Shown: positions 23,425 through 31,030 of the stretch, piece after piece | Position numbering within the stretch: position 1 is the first letter of the stretch | How the letters are laid out: every line of letters begins with the position of its first letter | Assembly (NCBI GenBank): GCA_900539625.1 | Contig: UQCW01000021.1 | Location: 1 to 40,662 of the forward strand | Origin: an uncultured Prevotella sp. | GTDB taxonomy: Bacteria; Bacteroidota; Bacteroidia; Bacteroidales; Bacteroidaceae | Reading direction: 5' to 3' | DNA length: 40,662 nucleotides | The notes under the pieces: generated by a model | Databases searched by the model: none | What the model saw: the letters and a program-made list of their open reading frames with translations, nothing else | Told to the model about the DNA's origin: nothing | Position numbers and translations under genes: made by a program

Positions 23425-25041
23425 ATGATTACAGTATCCAATCTCGCTATTCAATTTGGCAAGCGCATTCTTTATCAGGATGTCAACATGAAGTTTACCA
23501 ACGGAAATATCTATGGAATCATTGGTGCAAATGGTGCAGGAAAATCAACCTTGCTCCGTGCAATTTCCGGAGATCTTGAACCCAACAAAGGTTCTGTTGA
23601 AATGGGTCCGGGAGAACGCCTGTCCGTTTTGAGTCAGGACCACTTTAAATTTGATGAGGAGACTGTACTTGACACTGTCTTGATGGGTCACTCCGTCATG
23701 TGGAAAGTCATGCAGGAGCGCACGGCTCTCTATTCGAAGGAAGATTTCACGGACGAGGATGGCATCAAGGTGGCCGAACTTGAAGATAAATTTGCTAACC
23801 TGGGAGGCTATACGGCAGAGAATGATGCTGCTACTCTTTTGAGCGGACTTGGTATCAAAGAAAATCTGCACGGAAAAAAGATGGGCGAACTTTCGGGTAA
23901 GCAGAAGGTGCGCGTCATGCTCGCACAGGCTTTGTTTGGCGAGCCAGACAACCTCTTGCTCGATGAACCTACCAACGACCTTGACCTTGAAACCGTTGAA
24001 TGGTTGGAGGAATATCTTGGAAACTTCGAACACACGGTATTGGTGGTTTCACACGACAGACACTTCCTCGACCAGGTCTGCACACATACAGTGGATATCG
24101 ACTTCGGGAAAGTGACACTCTTCTCGGGTAACTATTCCTTCTGGTATGAGTCTTCACAGCTGGCTTTGAGACAGGCACAAAACCAAAAGCAGAAGGCTGA
24201 GGAAAAGAAAAAGGAATTGGAAGAATTCATCCGCAGATTCTCTGCCAACGTGGCAAAAAGCAAACAGACGACCAGCCGCAAGAAGATGCTCGAAAAACTC
24301 AATGTTGAGGAAATCAAACCGTCAACGCGTAAATATCCAGGTATCATCTTCCAGATGGATCGTGAACCTGGCAACCAAATTTTGGAGGTTCACGACCTCA
24401 AAGCGGTCACAGAAGATGGAACCGTACTTTTCGACAAACTGAACTTCACGGTGGAAAAGAACGACAAGATTGTGTTCTTGAGCCACGACCCGCGTGCGAT
24501 GACGGCTTTGTTTGAAATCATCAACGGCAACGCAAAACCAGCCTCTGGTAATTACAAGTGGGGCGTAACTATCACAACGGCTTATCTTCCGCTTGACAAC
24601 ACTGATTTTTTCAACACCGATTATAACATGCTCGACTGGCTCAGCCAATACGGCGAAGGCAACGAGGTGTATTTCAAGGCTTTCTTGGGACGTATGCTTT
24701 TCAAGGATGAAGACATTCTCAAAAAGGTGAACGTCTTGTCGGGAGGAGAAAAGATGCGCTGTATGATTGCAAGAATGCAGCTCCGCAATGCTAATTGCCT
24801 AATTCTTGACACGCCGACCAACCACCTGGATATGGAAAGCATCCAGGCATTCAACAATAATTTGAAGCTCTACAAGGGAAACATCCTCTTCTCCAGTCAC
24901 GATCATGAGTTTATCAACACTGTTGCCAACCGCATCATTGAACTGACGCCTAATGGCACTATTGACAAACTTATGAGCTACGAAGACTATATCCACGACG
25001 ACAGAGTCAAGGAACTGAGAAGCCATCTCTATGGCGAGTGA
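23425..25041 (+). CDS. ABC-F family ATPase with one degenerate ATP site
   Basis: ABC-F proteins act on ribosomes rather than membranes. The 538-aa protein has two ABC domains and no membrane segments. Domain 1 has intact Walker A GANGAGKST (K40) and Walker B LLLDEPTNDLD (E181), but its signature reads LSGKQ (156-160). Domain 2 has lost Walker A (FLSHDPRAMT at 351-360 replaces GxxGxGKT) and has Thr in place of the Walker B glutamate (LILDTPTNHLD, T463), yet keeps signature LSGGE (438-442). A charged linker with many Lys/Glu (about 245-295) fits the ABC-F P-site tip region. Overall layout is YbiT-like. I recall similar substitutions in Bacteroides relatives, so this is probably a clade trait rather than decay. 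Confidence 0.9.
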   Translation: MITVSNLAIQFGKRILYQDVNMKFTNGNIYGIIGANGAGKSTLLRAISGDLEPNKGSVEMGPGERLSVLSQDHFKFDEETVLDTVLMGHSVMWKVMQERTALYSKEDFTDEDGIKVAELEDKFANLGGYTAENDAATLLSGLGIKENLHGKKMGELSGKQKVRVMLAQALFGEPDNLLLDEPTNDLDLETVEWLEEYLGNFEHTVLVVSHDRHFLDQVCTHTVDIDFGKVTLFSGNYSFWYESSQLALRQAQNQKQKAEEKKKELEEFIRRFSANVAKSKQTTSRKKMLEKLNVEEIKPSTRKYPGIIFQMDREPGNQILEVHDLKAVTEDGTVLFDKLNFTVEKNDKIVFLSHDPRAMTALFEIINGNAKPASGNYKWGVTITTAYLPLDNTDFFNTDYNMLDWLSQYGEGNEVYFKAFLGRMLFKDEDILKKVNVLSGGEKMRCMIARMQLRNANCLILDTPTNHLDMESIQAFNNNLKLYKGNILFSSHDHEFINTVANRIIELTPNGTIDKLMSYEDYIHDDRVKELRSHLYGE

Positions 25042-25168
25042 TTGCGGCAAAATGATTTGACAACTTTCATTGGAGAGGTTTCGGCGTAAGGCGCCAAGAA
25101 GTCTCCTGCAAGCGTCAAGTCGGCCTGCAGAAGAAATCATTCCCCGACAAATCCAACAGGTTGTTTTA

Positions 25169-25187
25169 CACAGGCGTACCCTGTGTC
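25169..25187. promoter_or_regulatory. Inverted repeat upstream of the grpE sigma-54-like promoter
   Basis: ACACAGG and CCTGTGT are perfect inverted repeats separated by 5 bp, about 53 bp upstream of the -24 GG. The position suits an enhancer-binding-protein site, but no matching dyad is seen before htpG. Confidence 0.3.
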
Positions 25188-25239
25188 ATGGGCCTTGATT
25201 TTGGGTTTGACGGGCGAATGTGCGATGCGAAATTTGTAC

Positions 25240-25255
25240 TGGCATAAATCTTGCA
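25240..25255 (+). promoter_or_regulatory. Sigma-54-type promoter upstream of grpE
   Basis: TGGCA and TTGCA lie with the invariant GG (25241-25242) and GC (25253-25254) separated by exactly 10 bp, matching the -24/-12 consensus apart from T for C after TGGCA. Transcription would start near 25266, 19 bp before the grpE ATG. No TAnnTTTG is found at this distance. Confidence 0.55.
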
Positions 25256-25284
25256 TATATGTCATAAAACAAATAACAAACATT

Positions 25285-25905
25285 ATGACTGACACAAAGA
25301 ACCAAGAAGAAATCATCAAGAACAACGATACTGCTGATCGGACTGATCCGCAGATTGACAATAACGAAACAAACACTGCTTCCAACGGAGAGGAGAATGA
25401 GCATCTCAACATCAACGAAGAAGCAAGCGATGCACCTGAGGAGAAAACCGACGCTGAAAAACTGACTGAAGCAGAAGCGCAAATCGCTTCTTTGAAGGAT
25501 CAGCTCTTGCGCCAGATGGCTGAGTTTGACAACTACAGAAAAAGAACCATCAAAGAAAAATCCGAACTGATACTCAACGGCGGACAGAAAGTGCTCGAAA
25601 GTCTACTCCCCGTTCTCGACGATCTGGAAAGGGCGCAGACGAACATGGACAAGTCTGACGATGTCGCCACCCTGAAAGAGGGCGTTGAGCTCATCATAGA
25701 CAAACTGACCAAGACGCTCTCAACGCAAGGCCTTTCGAAAATTGAAACCGATGGGTCAGCCTTTGACACCGATTTTCACGAGGCCATTGCGCTTGTACCC
25801 GTTGAGGACGAAAGCAAGAAAAACCAGATTATCGACTGTGTTCAAACTGGATACACGCTCAACGGCAAGGTTATCCGTCATGCGAAAGTTGCAGTCGGAC
25901 AATAA
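25285..25905 (+). CDS. grpE: Nucleotide exchange factor GrpE
   Basis: GrpE releases ADP from DnaK in the Hsp70 cycle. The 206-aa protein has an acidic, disordered N-terminus (MTDTKNQEEIIKNNDTADRT and on), a coiled-coil with DQLLRQMAEFDNYRKRTIKE, and the C-terminal beta domain with DTDFHEAIALVPVED and YTLNGKVIRHAKVAVG, the family hallmark. The ATG at 25285 is preferred; an upstream frame to 25183 adds unlikely residues. It heads grpE-dnaJ; dnaK is not in the window. A sigma-54-type promoter lies directly upstream. Confidence 0.95.
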   Translation: MTDTKNQEEIIKNNDTADRTDPQIDNNETNTASNGEENEHLNINEEASDAPEEKTDAEKLTEAEAQIASLKDQLLRQMAEFDNYRKRTIKEKSELILNGGQKVLESLLPVLDDLERAQTNMDKSDDVATLKEGVELIIDKLTKTLSTQGLSKIETDGSAFDTDFHEAIALVPVEDESKKNQIIDCVQTGYTLNGKVIRHAKVAVGQ

Positions 25906-25987
25906 TCAGGAAGCAGGCAATGCCTGTTTTCTAAAATGGTTGTGTGAAGGGGCGAACTTTTCCCAAAACAATTGAGTTCATCCTTAT

Positions 25988-26056
25988 AAGTAGGTTTTCA
26001 AAACTAGTTTATATTGAATTAATTTCCCCCTATAAAATAAATTTGAACACCTACTT
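25988..26056. repeat. Family A palindromic repeat, mini copy of two termini
   Basis: It has only the two terminal inverted repeats (AAGTAGGTTTTCAAAACTAG on the left; TTTGAACACCTACTT on the right) with about 20 bp between. The right end carries TAAATTTG (26038-26045), a -7 match reading toward dnaJ, whose ATG is 45 bp further. It could serve as the dnaJ promoter. Confidence 0.7.
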
Positions 26057-26090
26057 AACACCTCCACAAATATTCTAAAAGCGAATTATT

Positions 26091-27257
26091 ATGGCTGAAG
26101 AAAAAGACTATTATAAAATATTAGGCGTTGAGAAAAATGCCTCTGCAGACGAAATCAAACGCGCCTACAAAAAGGTGGCCATCAAATACCACCCCGACCG
26201 CAACCCTGGTGACAAGGAAGCAGAAGAGAAATTCAAGCAGGCAGCGGAAGCCTACGATGTATTGCGCGACCCCGACAAGCGTGCACGCTACGATCAGTTT
26301 GGTGCAGCTGGCGTTGATGGCACAAATGGTTTTGGCGGATTTGGCGGTGCCGGTATGGACATCAACGACATCTTCTCGCATTTTGGCGATATTTTCAGCG
26401 ACATGGGATTCGGCGGTTTCAGTGGTGGACGTCGGCGAAGCGGCGGTTCTGCACGTCCGCAGTTCCATGGCGGAGATTTACGCATGAAAGTAAAACTCAA
26501 TCTGCAGGAGATTGCCACTGGCGTAACAAAGAAATTCAAAGTCCGCAAAGACGTGGTTTGCGACGCATGCCACGGTAACGGATGCGAAGAAGGTCACGCT
26601 CCAGAAACATGTCCAACGTGTCACGGTAGCGGATATGTCGTGCGAAGCCAGCGCAGCTTCCTCGGCATGATGCAAACGCAGGAAGTCTGCCCAACGTGTG
26701 GCGGTATTGGCACCACCATTACGCACAAATGCAAGAAGTGTAATGGAGAAGGTGTTGTCAAAGGCGATGAAATCGTCGAAGTCAACATACCAGCAGGTGT
26801 GGCTGAAGGCATGGTGGTCAATGTGCCTGGAAAGGGACATGCAGGCAAGCTCAACGGTATTCCGGGAGACATTCAGGTGCTTATTGAAGAGGAACCGCAT
26901 CCCGACTTTATCCGTGATGAAAACGACCTCATATACAATCTCCTACTCACCATTCCGCAGGCAACGTTGGGGGACTCCGTTGAAATCCCGACAATCGACG
27001 GAAGAGCACGTATAAAAATTGCTCCAGGCACACAACCAGGAACAGCTCTGCGACTGAGAGGCAAGGGCTTGCCCGCTGTGAAGGGTTACGGATACGGCGT
27101 CGGAGACATCGTTGTAAACATCAGCGTCTACATTCCAGAAAACCTCAATACGAAAGAAAAAGAACTGATTGAAAAACTGAAAGACAGCGAGAACGTAAAA
27201 CCTGCTCCTTCCATCAAGGACCGCATCTTTAAGAAATTCCGCTCATATTTCAGTTGA
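26091..27257 (+). CDS. dnaJ: Chaperone protein DnaJ
   Basis: This Hsp40 co-chaperone stimulates DnaK ATPase and delivers clients. The 388-aa type I protein has a J domain at 1-70 with HPD in IKYHPDRNPGD, a Gly/Phe-rich region (about 75-130: NGFGGFGGAGMDINDIF), and four zinc-finger repeats CDACHGNG, CPTCHGSG, CPTCGGIG and CKKCNGEG (about 160-225). The two C-terminal substrate-binding beta domains follow (from about VVNVPGKGHAGKL). Complete and of normal length. It is 185 bp downstream of grpE, with a mini family A repeat in between, and is followed by a strong terminator. Confidence 0.97.
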   Translation: MAEEKDYYKILGVEKNASADEIKRAYKKVAIKYHPDRNPGDKEAEEKFKQAAEAYDVLRDPDKRARYDQFGAAGVDGTNGFGGFGGAGMDINDIFSHFGDIFSDMGFGGFSGGRRRSGGSARPQFHGGDLRMKVKLNLQEIATGVTKKFKVRKDVVCDACHGNGCEEGHAPETCPTCHGSGYVVRSQRSFLGMMQTQEVCPTCGGIGTTITHKCKKCNGEGVVKGDEIVEVNIPAGVAEGMVVNVPGKGHAGKLNGIPGDIQVLIEEEPHPDFIRDENDLIYNLLLTIPQATLGDSVEIPTIDGRARIKIAPGTQPGTALRLRGKGLPAVKGYGYGVGDIVVNISVYIPENLNTKEKELIEKLKDSENVKPAPSIKDRIFKKFRSYFS

Positions 27258-27316
27258 CACTTAAAAGATAAGCAACCTGCTGGCTCTAAGCCCAAAAGGT
27301 AGTCGACAATCATTTT

Positions 27317-27366
27317 AAACGGCCATCATTGTAATGCAAATTTACATGATGGCCGTTTATTTTTTA
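27317..27366 (+). terminator. Terminator of dnaJ
   Basis: AAACGGCCATCAT and ATGATGGCCGTTT form a 13-bp perfect stem followed by ATTTTTT, about 60 bp past the dnaJ stop. Confidence 0.85.
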
Positions 27367-27423
27367 AGTTGATCCAAGCATGCTTTGGGGAGATTCTTAA
27401 TACCCACCAAATCTCAAATTGCT

Positions 27424-27440
27424 TTGGCACGCTATTTGCT
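27424..27440 (+). promoter_or_regulatory. Sigma-54 promoter upstream of htpG
   Basis: TTGGCACG-CTAT-TTGCT is an essentially perfect -24/-12 consensus (TGGCACG-N4-TTGCW), with GG at 27426-27427 and GC at 27438-27439, 10 bp between. Transcription would start near 27451, about 25 bp before the htpG ATG. A near-palindrome (CCAAGCATGCTTTGG) lies at 27374-27388 and could be an activator site. Confidence 0.65.
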
Positions 27441-27475
27441 GATTAGGAATCAAAACATTTAAAACAATTCATATC

Positions 27476-29530
27476 ATGCAAAAAGGTAATATTGATATAA
27501 CCACTGAAAACATTTTCCCGGTTATCAAGAAGTTCCTCTATAGTGACCACGAAATCTTTCTTCGTGAAATCGTGTCAAATGCTGTTGATGCCACGCAGAA
27601 ACTAAAAACCTATTCTTCAAAAGGTGATTTCAAGGGAGAAATGGGTGATCTGACCATTCGTATCGCTGTCAACAAAGATGCCAAAACGATAACCATTAGC
27701 GACCGCGGTATCGGTATGACCGCAGAGGAAATTGATAAATACATCAACCAAATCGCATTTTCCGGGGCCAACGACTTCCTTGAAAAATACAAGAACGACG
27801 CTAATGCCATCATCGGCCATTTCGGCTTAGGCTTCTATTCTTCGTTCATGGTGGCAGATAAGGTTGAAATCATCACAAAGAGTTATCGCGAAGATGCCAA
27901 GGCCGTAAAATGGTCTTGCGATGGAAGTCCTGCTTTTGAAATTGATGAATGTGACAAGGCGGAACGAGGAACAGACATCGTGCTCCACGTGTCTGAAGAT
28001 TGCAAGGAATTTCTCGAAAACAGCAAGATCAACGAACTGCTCCAGAAGTATTGCCGCTTCCTTCCTGTCCCCGTTGCCTTCGGTAAGAAAACGGAATGGA
28101 AAGACGGCAAGCAGGTTGAAACGGAAGAAGACAATATTGTAAATGACACTAATCCGCTATGGATGCAGACGCCTTCAACGCTCAAAGATGAAGACTACAA
28201 GAGTTTCTATCGCAAACTGTATCCAATGGGCGACGATCCTTTGTTCTGGATTCACCTCAATGTCGATTTCCCATTCCATCTCACGGGTATTCTCTACTTC
28301 CCGAAAATCAAAAACAACATAGAAATTCACCGAAACAAAATCCAGCTTTATTGCAACCAGGTTTTTGTTACAGACGAAGTTGAAAATATCGTACCGGAAT
28401 TTCTTACATTGCTTCACGGCGTTATCGACTCTCCCGATATTCCGCTCAACGTGAGCCGTAGCTACCTGCAGAGTGATTCAAACGTGAAGAAGATTTCAAC
28501 GTATATCACAAAGAAAGTGTGCGACCGTCTGCTGTCTATTTTCAAAAACGACAGAAAGGAATATGAAGAGAAATGGGACAATCTAAAGCTCTTCATTCAC
28601 TATGGCATGCTCTCTGAACCTGATTTCTACGACAAAGCCAGCAAATTCTCCCTCCTGAAGGATGTTGAAGGAAAATACTTCACCTACGAAGAATACCGCG
28701 AACTCATTAAGGAGAACCAAACCGACAAAGAGGGGAACCTCATCTACCTCTATGCCAACAACACAGAGGAACAATTCAGCTACATCGAAGCTGCAAAAGC
28801 AAAAGGTTATAGCGTTTTGCTCCTTGATGGGCAACTTGATGCACCACTTGTCGGACTGCTGGAACAAAAGTTTGAAAAATCACGCTTTACGCGTGTTGAC
28901 GCCGACGTCATTGACCGTCTGATTGCCAAGGAGAACAATGCGGAAAACGCGTTGACACCGCAGGAAACCGAACGTCTTGCAATGGTGTTTAAGGCAGAAA
29001 TGCCACACACTGAAAAGACCGAGTTTCAAGTGGAAGTTCAGAGCATGGGAGAGAGCGCATTGCCTGTGATTATCACGCAGAGCGAATACATGCGACGTAT
29101 GAAGGAAATGAGTCGCATACAACCGGGCATGGCTTTCTATGGTGAAATGCCTGACATGTATAATTTCATTGTCAATGCCGACCACCCTGTTGTCAAAGCC
29201 ATTTTGGCGGATGCTAACGCTCAGCTCAATAACACGCTTGCGCCTGTTGAAGCTGAACTGAAAGGACTTGAAGCACGCTACACAGCACTTGAGTCTGCTT
29301 TCAAAGACAAGAAGGAAGAAGAAATCAGTGCTGACGACCGGGAAATGCTCAAGCAGTGCAACGATAGCATCAGCGAGCAAAAACAAAAAGAAAAGGAAAT
29401 TTTCTCAGCCTATGCCAAGGGAAACAGAACCATCTCACAGTTGCTCGACATCGCCCTTCTCCAAAACGGACAACTCAAGGGTGCTGCGCTTGACAATTTC
29501 ATCAAGCGTAGCATTGACATGATTAAATAA
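27476..29530 (+). CDS. htpG: Molecular chaperone HtpG (bacterial Hsp90)
   Basis: This ATP-dependent chaperone of 684 aa has the N-terminal GHKL ATPase domain with EIFLREIVSNAVDATQKL (catalytic Glu and Asn), ISDRGIGMTAEEI (metal-ATP Asp) and IGHFGLGFYSSFMVADKVEI (lid and loop). The middle domain carries DSPDIPLNVSRSYLQSD with the ATP-contacting Arg, and a C-terminal dimerization domain follows, extended by a Glu/Lys-rich helix near residues 600-650. There is no MEEVD tail, as expected for bacteria. Single-gene unit with a sigma-54 promoter and a strong terminator. Confidence 0.97.
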   Translation: MQKGNIDITTENIFPVIKKFLYSDHEIFLREIVSNAVDATQKLKTYSSKGDFKGEMGDLTIRIAVNKDAKTITISDRGIGMTAEEIDKYINQIAFSGANDFLEKYKNDANAIIGHFGLGFYSSFMVADKVEIITKSYREDAKAVKWSCDGSPAFEIDECDKAERGTDIVLHVSEDCKEFLENSKINELLQKYCRFLPVPVAFGKKTEWKDGKQVETEEDNIVNDTNPLWMQTPSTLKDEDYKSFYRKLYPMGDDPLFWIHLNVDFPFHLTGILYFPKIKNNIEIHRNKIQLYCNQVFVTDEVENIVPEFLTLLHGVIDSPDIPLNVSRSYLQSDSNVKKISTYITKKVCDRLLSIFKNDRKEYEEKWDNLKLFIHYGMLSEPDFYDKASKFSLLKDVEGKYFTYEEYRELIKENQTDKEGNLIYLYANNTEEQFSYIEAAKAKGYSVLLLDGQLDAPLVGLLEQKFEKSRFTRVDADVIDRLIAKENNAENALTPQETERLAMVFKAEMPHTEKTEFQVEVQSMGESALPVIITQSEYMRRMKEMSRIQPGMAFYGEMPDMYNFIVNADHPVVKAILADANAQLNNTLAPVEAELKGLEARYTALESAFKDKKEEEISADDREMLKQCNDSISEQKQKEKEIFSAYAKGNRTISQLLDIALLQNGQLKGAALDNFIKRSIDMIK

Positions 29531-29556
29531 ATAATCAAGGAAGTAATCTAAATATT

Positions 29557-29611
29557 ATGCCGTGGTGAGTTGCATTCCATCAGAAGAATGTAAGTCATCA
29601 CGGCATTTTTT
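29557..29611 (+). terminator. Terminator of htpG
   Basis: ATGCCGTGGTGA and TCATCACGGCAT form a 12-bp stem (one G-U or mismatch) followed by TTTTTT, 26 bp past the htpG stop. Confidence 0.85.
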
Positions 29612-29652
29612 AGAACATCTGGTCAATGTTAACTTGGTCAAATTGTTTTTTT

Positions 29653-29842
29653 AAGTAGGTGTTCAAAATTAGTTTATATTGAATTGTCGTATTATTTTGT
29701 TCCTACAGTTGTCTTGAAGAAGGAGCGTAGCGGGCTACGTGACTGATGAAAGATAGCTGTAGGGGCAAAAGAATGCGACAAGGCAATATTAAACTGGATT
29801 ACACCTGCATGGATAGTATAAACTAATTTTGAACACCTACTT
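29653..29842. repeat. Family A palindromic repeat, full copy 1 (190 bp)
   Basis: Perfect 26-bp terminal inverted repeats run from AAGTAGGTGTTCAAAATTAG to its complement at 29842. Inside, the arms stay complementary: TATTGAATTGTCGTATTATT with GAATGCGACAAGGCAATA, and TCCTACAGTTGTC with GATAGCTGTAGG. The centre reads GGAGCGTAGCGGGCTACGTG, itself a hairpin (CGTAGC with GCTACG). The whole element is one long imperfect palindrome with no ORF. Both termini contain an outward TAATTTTG. Confidence 0.85.
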
Positions 29843-29923
29843 TAAAAAATAGCTTGAACAATTTTGAAGGGTAAGGAGTTATATTTTTCTACCCTGTCTT
29901 TTTGCTCAACTTATTCTTATCTC
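29843..29923. repeat. Family B palindromic repeat, truncated copy abutting family A
   Basis: AAAAAATAGCTTGAACAATT and GAAGGGTAAGGAGTTATATT match the family B arm at 23260-23300 in inverse orientation, followed by CTACCCTGTC and GCTCAACTTATTCTTATC. The outer AAGTAATGG end is absent, replaced by the end of the family A copy, as if family A inserted there. TTAACTTGGTCAAATTG at 29630 on the other side of family A may be the displaced part. Confidence 0.55.
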
Positions 29924-29954
29924 CGTTCAAATAACCTGCCAGTCATCTATTTCC

Positions 29955-29978
29955 GCGCCTCCGTCGGCGCATTTTTTT
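29955..29978 (+). terminator. Terminator within the long repeat, copy 1
   Basis: GCGCC and GGCGC flank a 6-nt loop, followed by ATTTTTTT. It lies well downstream of htpG and probably descends from the 3' flank of an ancestral beta-barrel gene, since the second copy follows beta-barrel gene 1. Confidence 0.65.
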
Positions 29979-30351
29979 GTTTTTTCAAATGCCTGAAAAT
30001 AAATTATTTAGATAGCTAAGAGTGAAGTCGAGTGAAGTCGGGTGAAGTAAGAGTGAAGTGAAAAATTTGGAATTTCATGCAAATCGGCTTTAACTTTGTC
30101 GGCGATGCCAATTGACGGCGTTTGCAACACTGTGGAGCGGTTTTCCTCGCATGCCAGTGTGTCGCGGTGCCTGCATTGCAGTGCGCTTTGCCCGCAAGGT
30201 GACGGGAAACAGTCTGTCGAGAAGAGAAAATGAGGGGCGGAAACGTCCTGCTGAAGCGGAAAAACGTCGGAAAAACGTCCGGTAAAGCATTTTTTTCTTT
30301 CATCCCTTCACGCCGCCTAATCCACTGATTGATATAGAGGTAGGTGCGTTT

Positions 30352-30411
30352 TGTGAGCAAAATGTGAACGGGATGTGAATGGCGCTTGAAAAGTGTGAAC
30401 AAAGTGTTAAC
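30352..30411 (+). promoter_or_regulatory. Phased TGTGAAC direct repeats upstream of the leader promoter
   Basis: TGTGAGC (30352), TGTGAAC (30363), TGTGAAT (30374), TGTGAAC (30394) and TGTTAAC (30405) are spaced 11, 11, 20 and 11 bp, with a weak CTTGAAA at 30385 filling the gap. The last unit ends 8 bp before the -33 element. Eleven-bp direct repeats beside a promoter resemble the PHO-box layout of OmpR/PhoB regulators. The same array lies in the second leader. Confidence 0.5.
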
Positions 30412-30419
30412 GAGAATCC

Positions 30420-30450
30420 TTGGCGGCTTCATCTTGTTTCGCTAATTTTG
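30420..30450 (+). promoter_or_regulatory. Promoter of beta-barrel gene 1
   Basis: TTGG (30420-30423) and TAATTTTG (30443-30450) are 19 bp apart, the usual spacing of Bacteroidetes promoters. It would yield a leader of about 570 nt before the gene at 31031, including the family A repeat. Confidence 0.6.
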
Positions 30451-30492
30451 TGCAGACCTTAAGCAAAGGTGAAAGACAAACCGACAGATATA

Positions 30493-30519
30493 ATGATGGA
30501 AACCACCATCACAATATAA
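30493..30519 (+). promoter_or_regulatory. Tiny Thr/Ile-rich ORF, possible leader peptide, copy 1
   Basis: ATG ATG GAA ACC ACC ATC ACA ATA TAA would encode MMETTITI. It starts about 37 nt downstream of the inferred transcription start and is followed by hairpins (GCTCC with GGGAGC; TCTCTC-GAAA-GTGAGA). The layout resembles a threonine-type attenuator, though the downstream gene is not biosynthetic. Translation is unproven. Confidence 0.35.
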
Positions 30520-30809
30520 ACGACTGCTCCACGTGCGGCTTTTCGTCTCGGGAGCGTATCCAGTTCTAATTCCGTCATTTCTCTCGAAAGTGAGATGAGA
30601 AGGGGCGTCGTGGCGTCAGAGATTATGGTTAGAATAACTAAGCCCGGCGCCCTGCTTCTCTTTCACGCTGACGGCCGTTGGCATCTTCATGATGCGACGC
30701 GGGGCGGTCGTGTTCTTTCTGGGGAAATTTCTGGCGGAAACGCCATTGCCTGGAAGAGAGAAACGTTAAAACCTGACAAATATAAATTGTATAAAACCGA
30801 TGGGGTCTT

Positions 30810-31000
30810 AAGTAGGTGTTCAAAATTAGTTTATATTGAATTGTCGTATTATTTTGTTCCTACAGCTGTCTTGAAGAAGGAGCGTAGCGGGCTACGTGAC
30901 TGATGAAAGACAGCTGTAGGGGCAAAAGAATACGGCAAGGCAATATCAAACTGGTTTTCTCCTGCATGGATACTATAAAATAATTTTGAACACCTACTTA
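30810..31000. repeat. Family A palindromic repeat, full copy 2 (191 bp)
   Basis: Nearly identical to the copy at 29653, with one mismatch in the terminal repeats and a few inside; the TCCTACAGCTGTC and GACAGCTGTAGG arms are perfectly complementary here. Its right terminus carries TAATTTTG (30982-30989), 42 bp before the beta-barrel gene start at 31031. It replaces the sequence found at the same place in the second leader. Confidence 0.85.
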
Positions 31001-31030
31001 ATAAAGAACCCCTTTGTTAAAACCAGTCTT

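Larger units (their letters stand above)
29931..30724 (+). repeat. Long direct repeat, copy 1 (leader of beta-barrel gene 1)
   Basis: This 794-bp segment recurs at 33958-34742. It holds, in order, an intrinsic terminator, a GTGAAGT tandem array (four units at 30022-30058; three in the other copy), a 138-codon minus-strand open frame that I treat as spurious, an 11-bp phased TGTGAAC array, a promoter, and a structured leader with a tiny ORF. From about 30358 to 30724 the two copies read as identical; upstream they differ at scattered sites. Confidence 0.9.

Noticed and set aside
30016..30432. 138-codon minus-strand ORF with a near-identical partner at 34013-34450 (145 codons)
   Set aside because: Both lie in the duplicated leader, antisense to it, and their similarity is explained by the duplication. 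The C-terminal part translates the GTGAAGT array, and composition (many Arg, Thr, Phe, His) is not protein-like.
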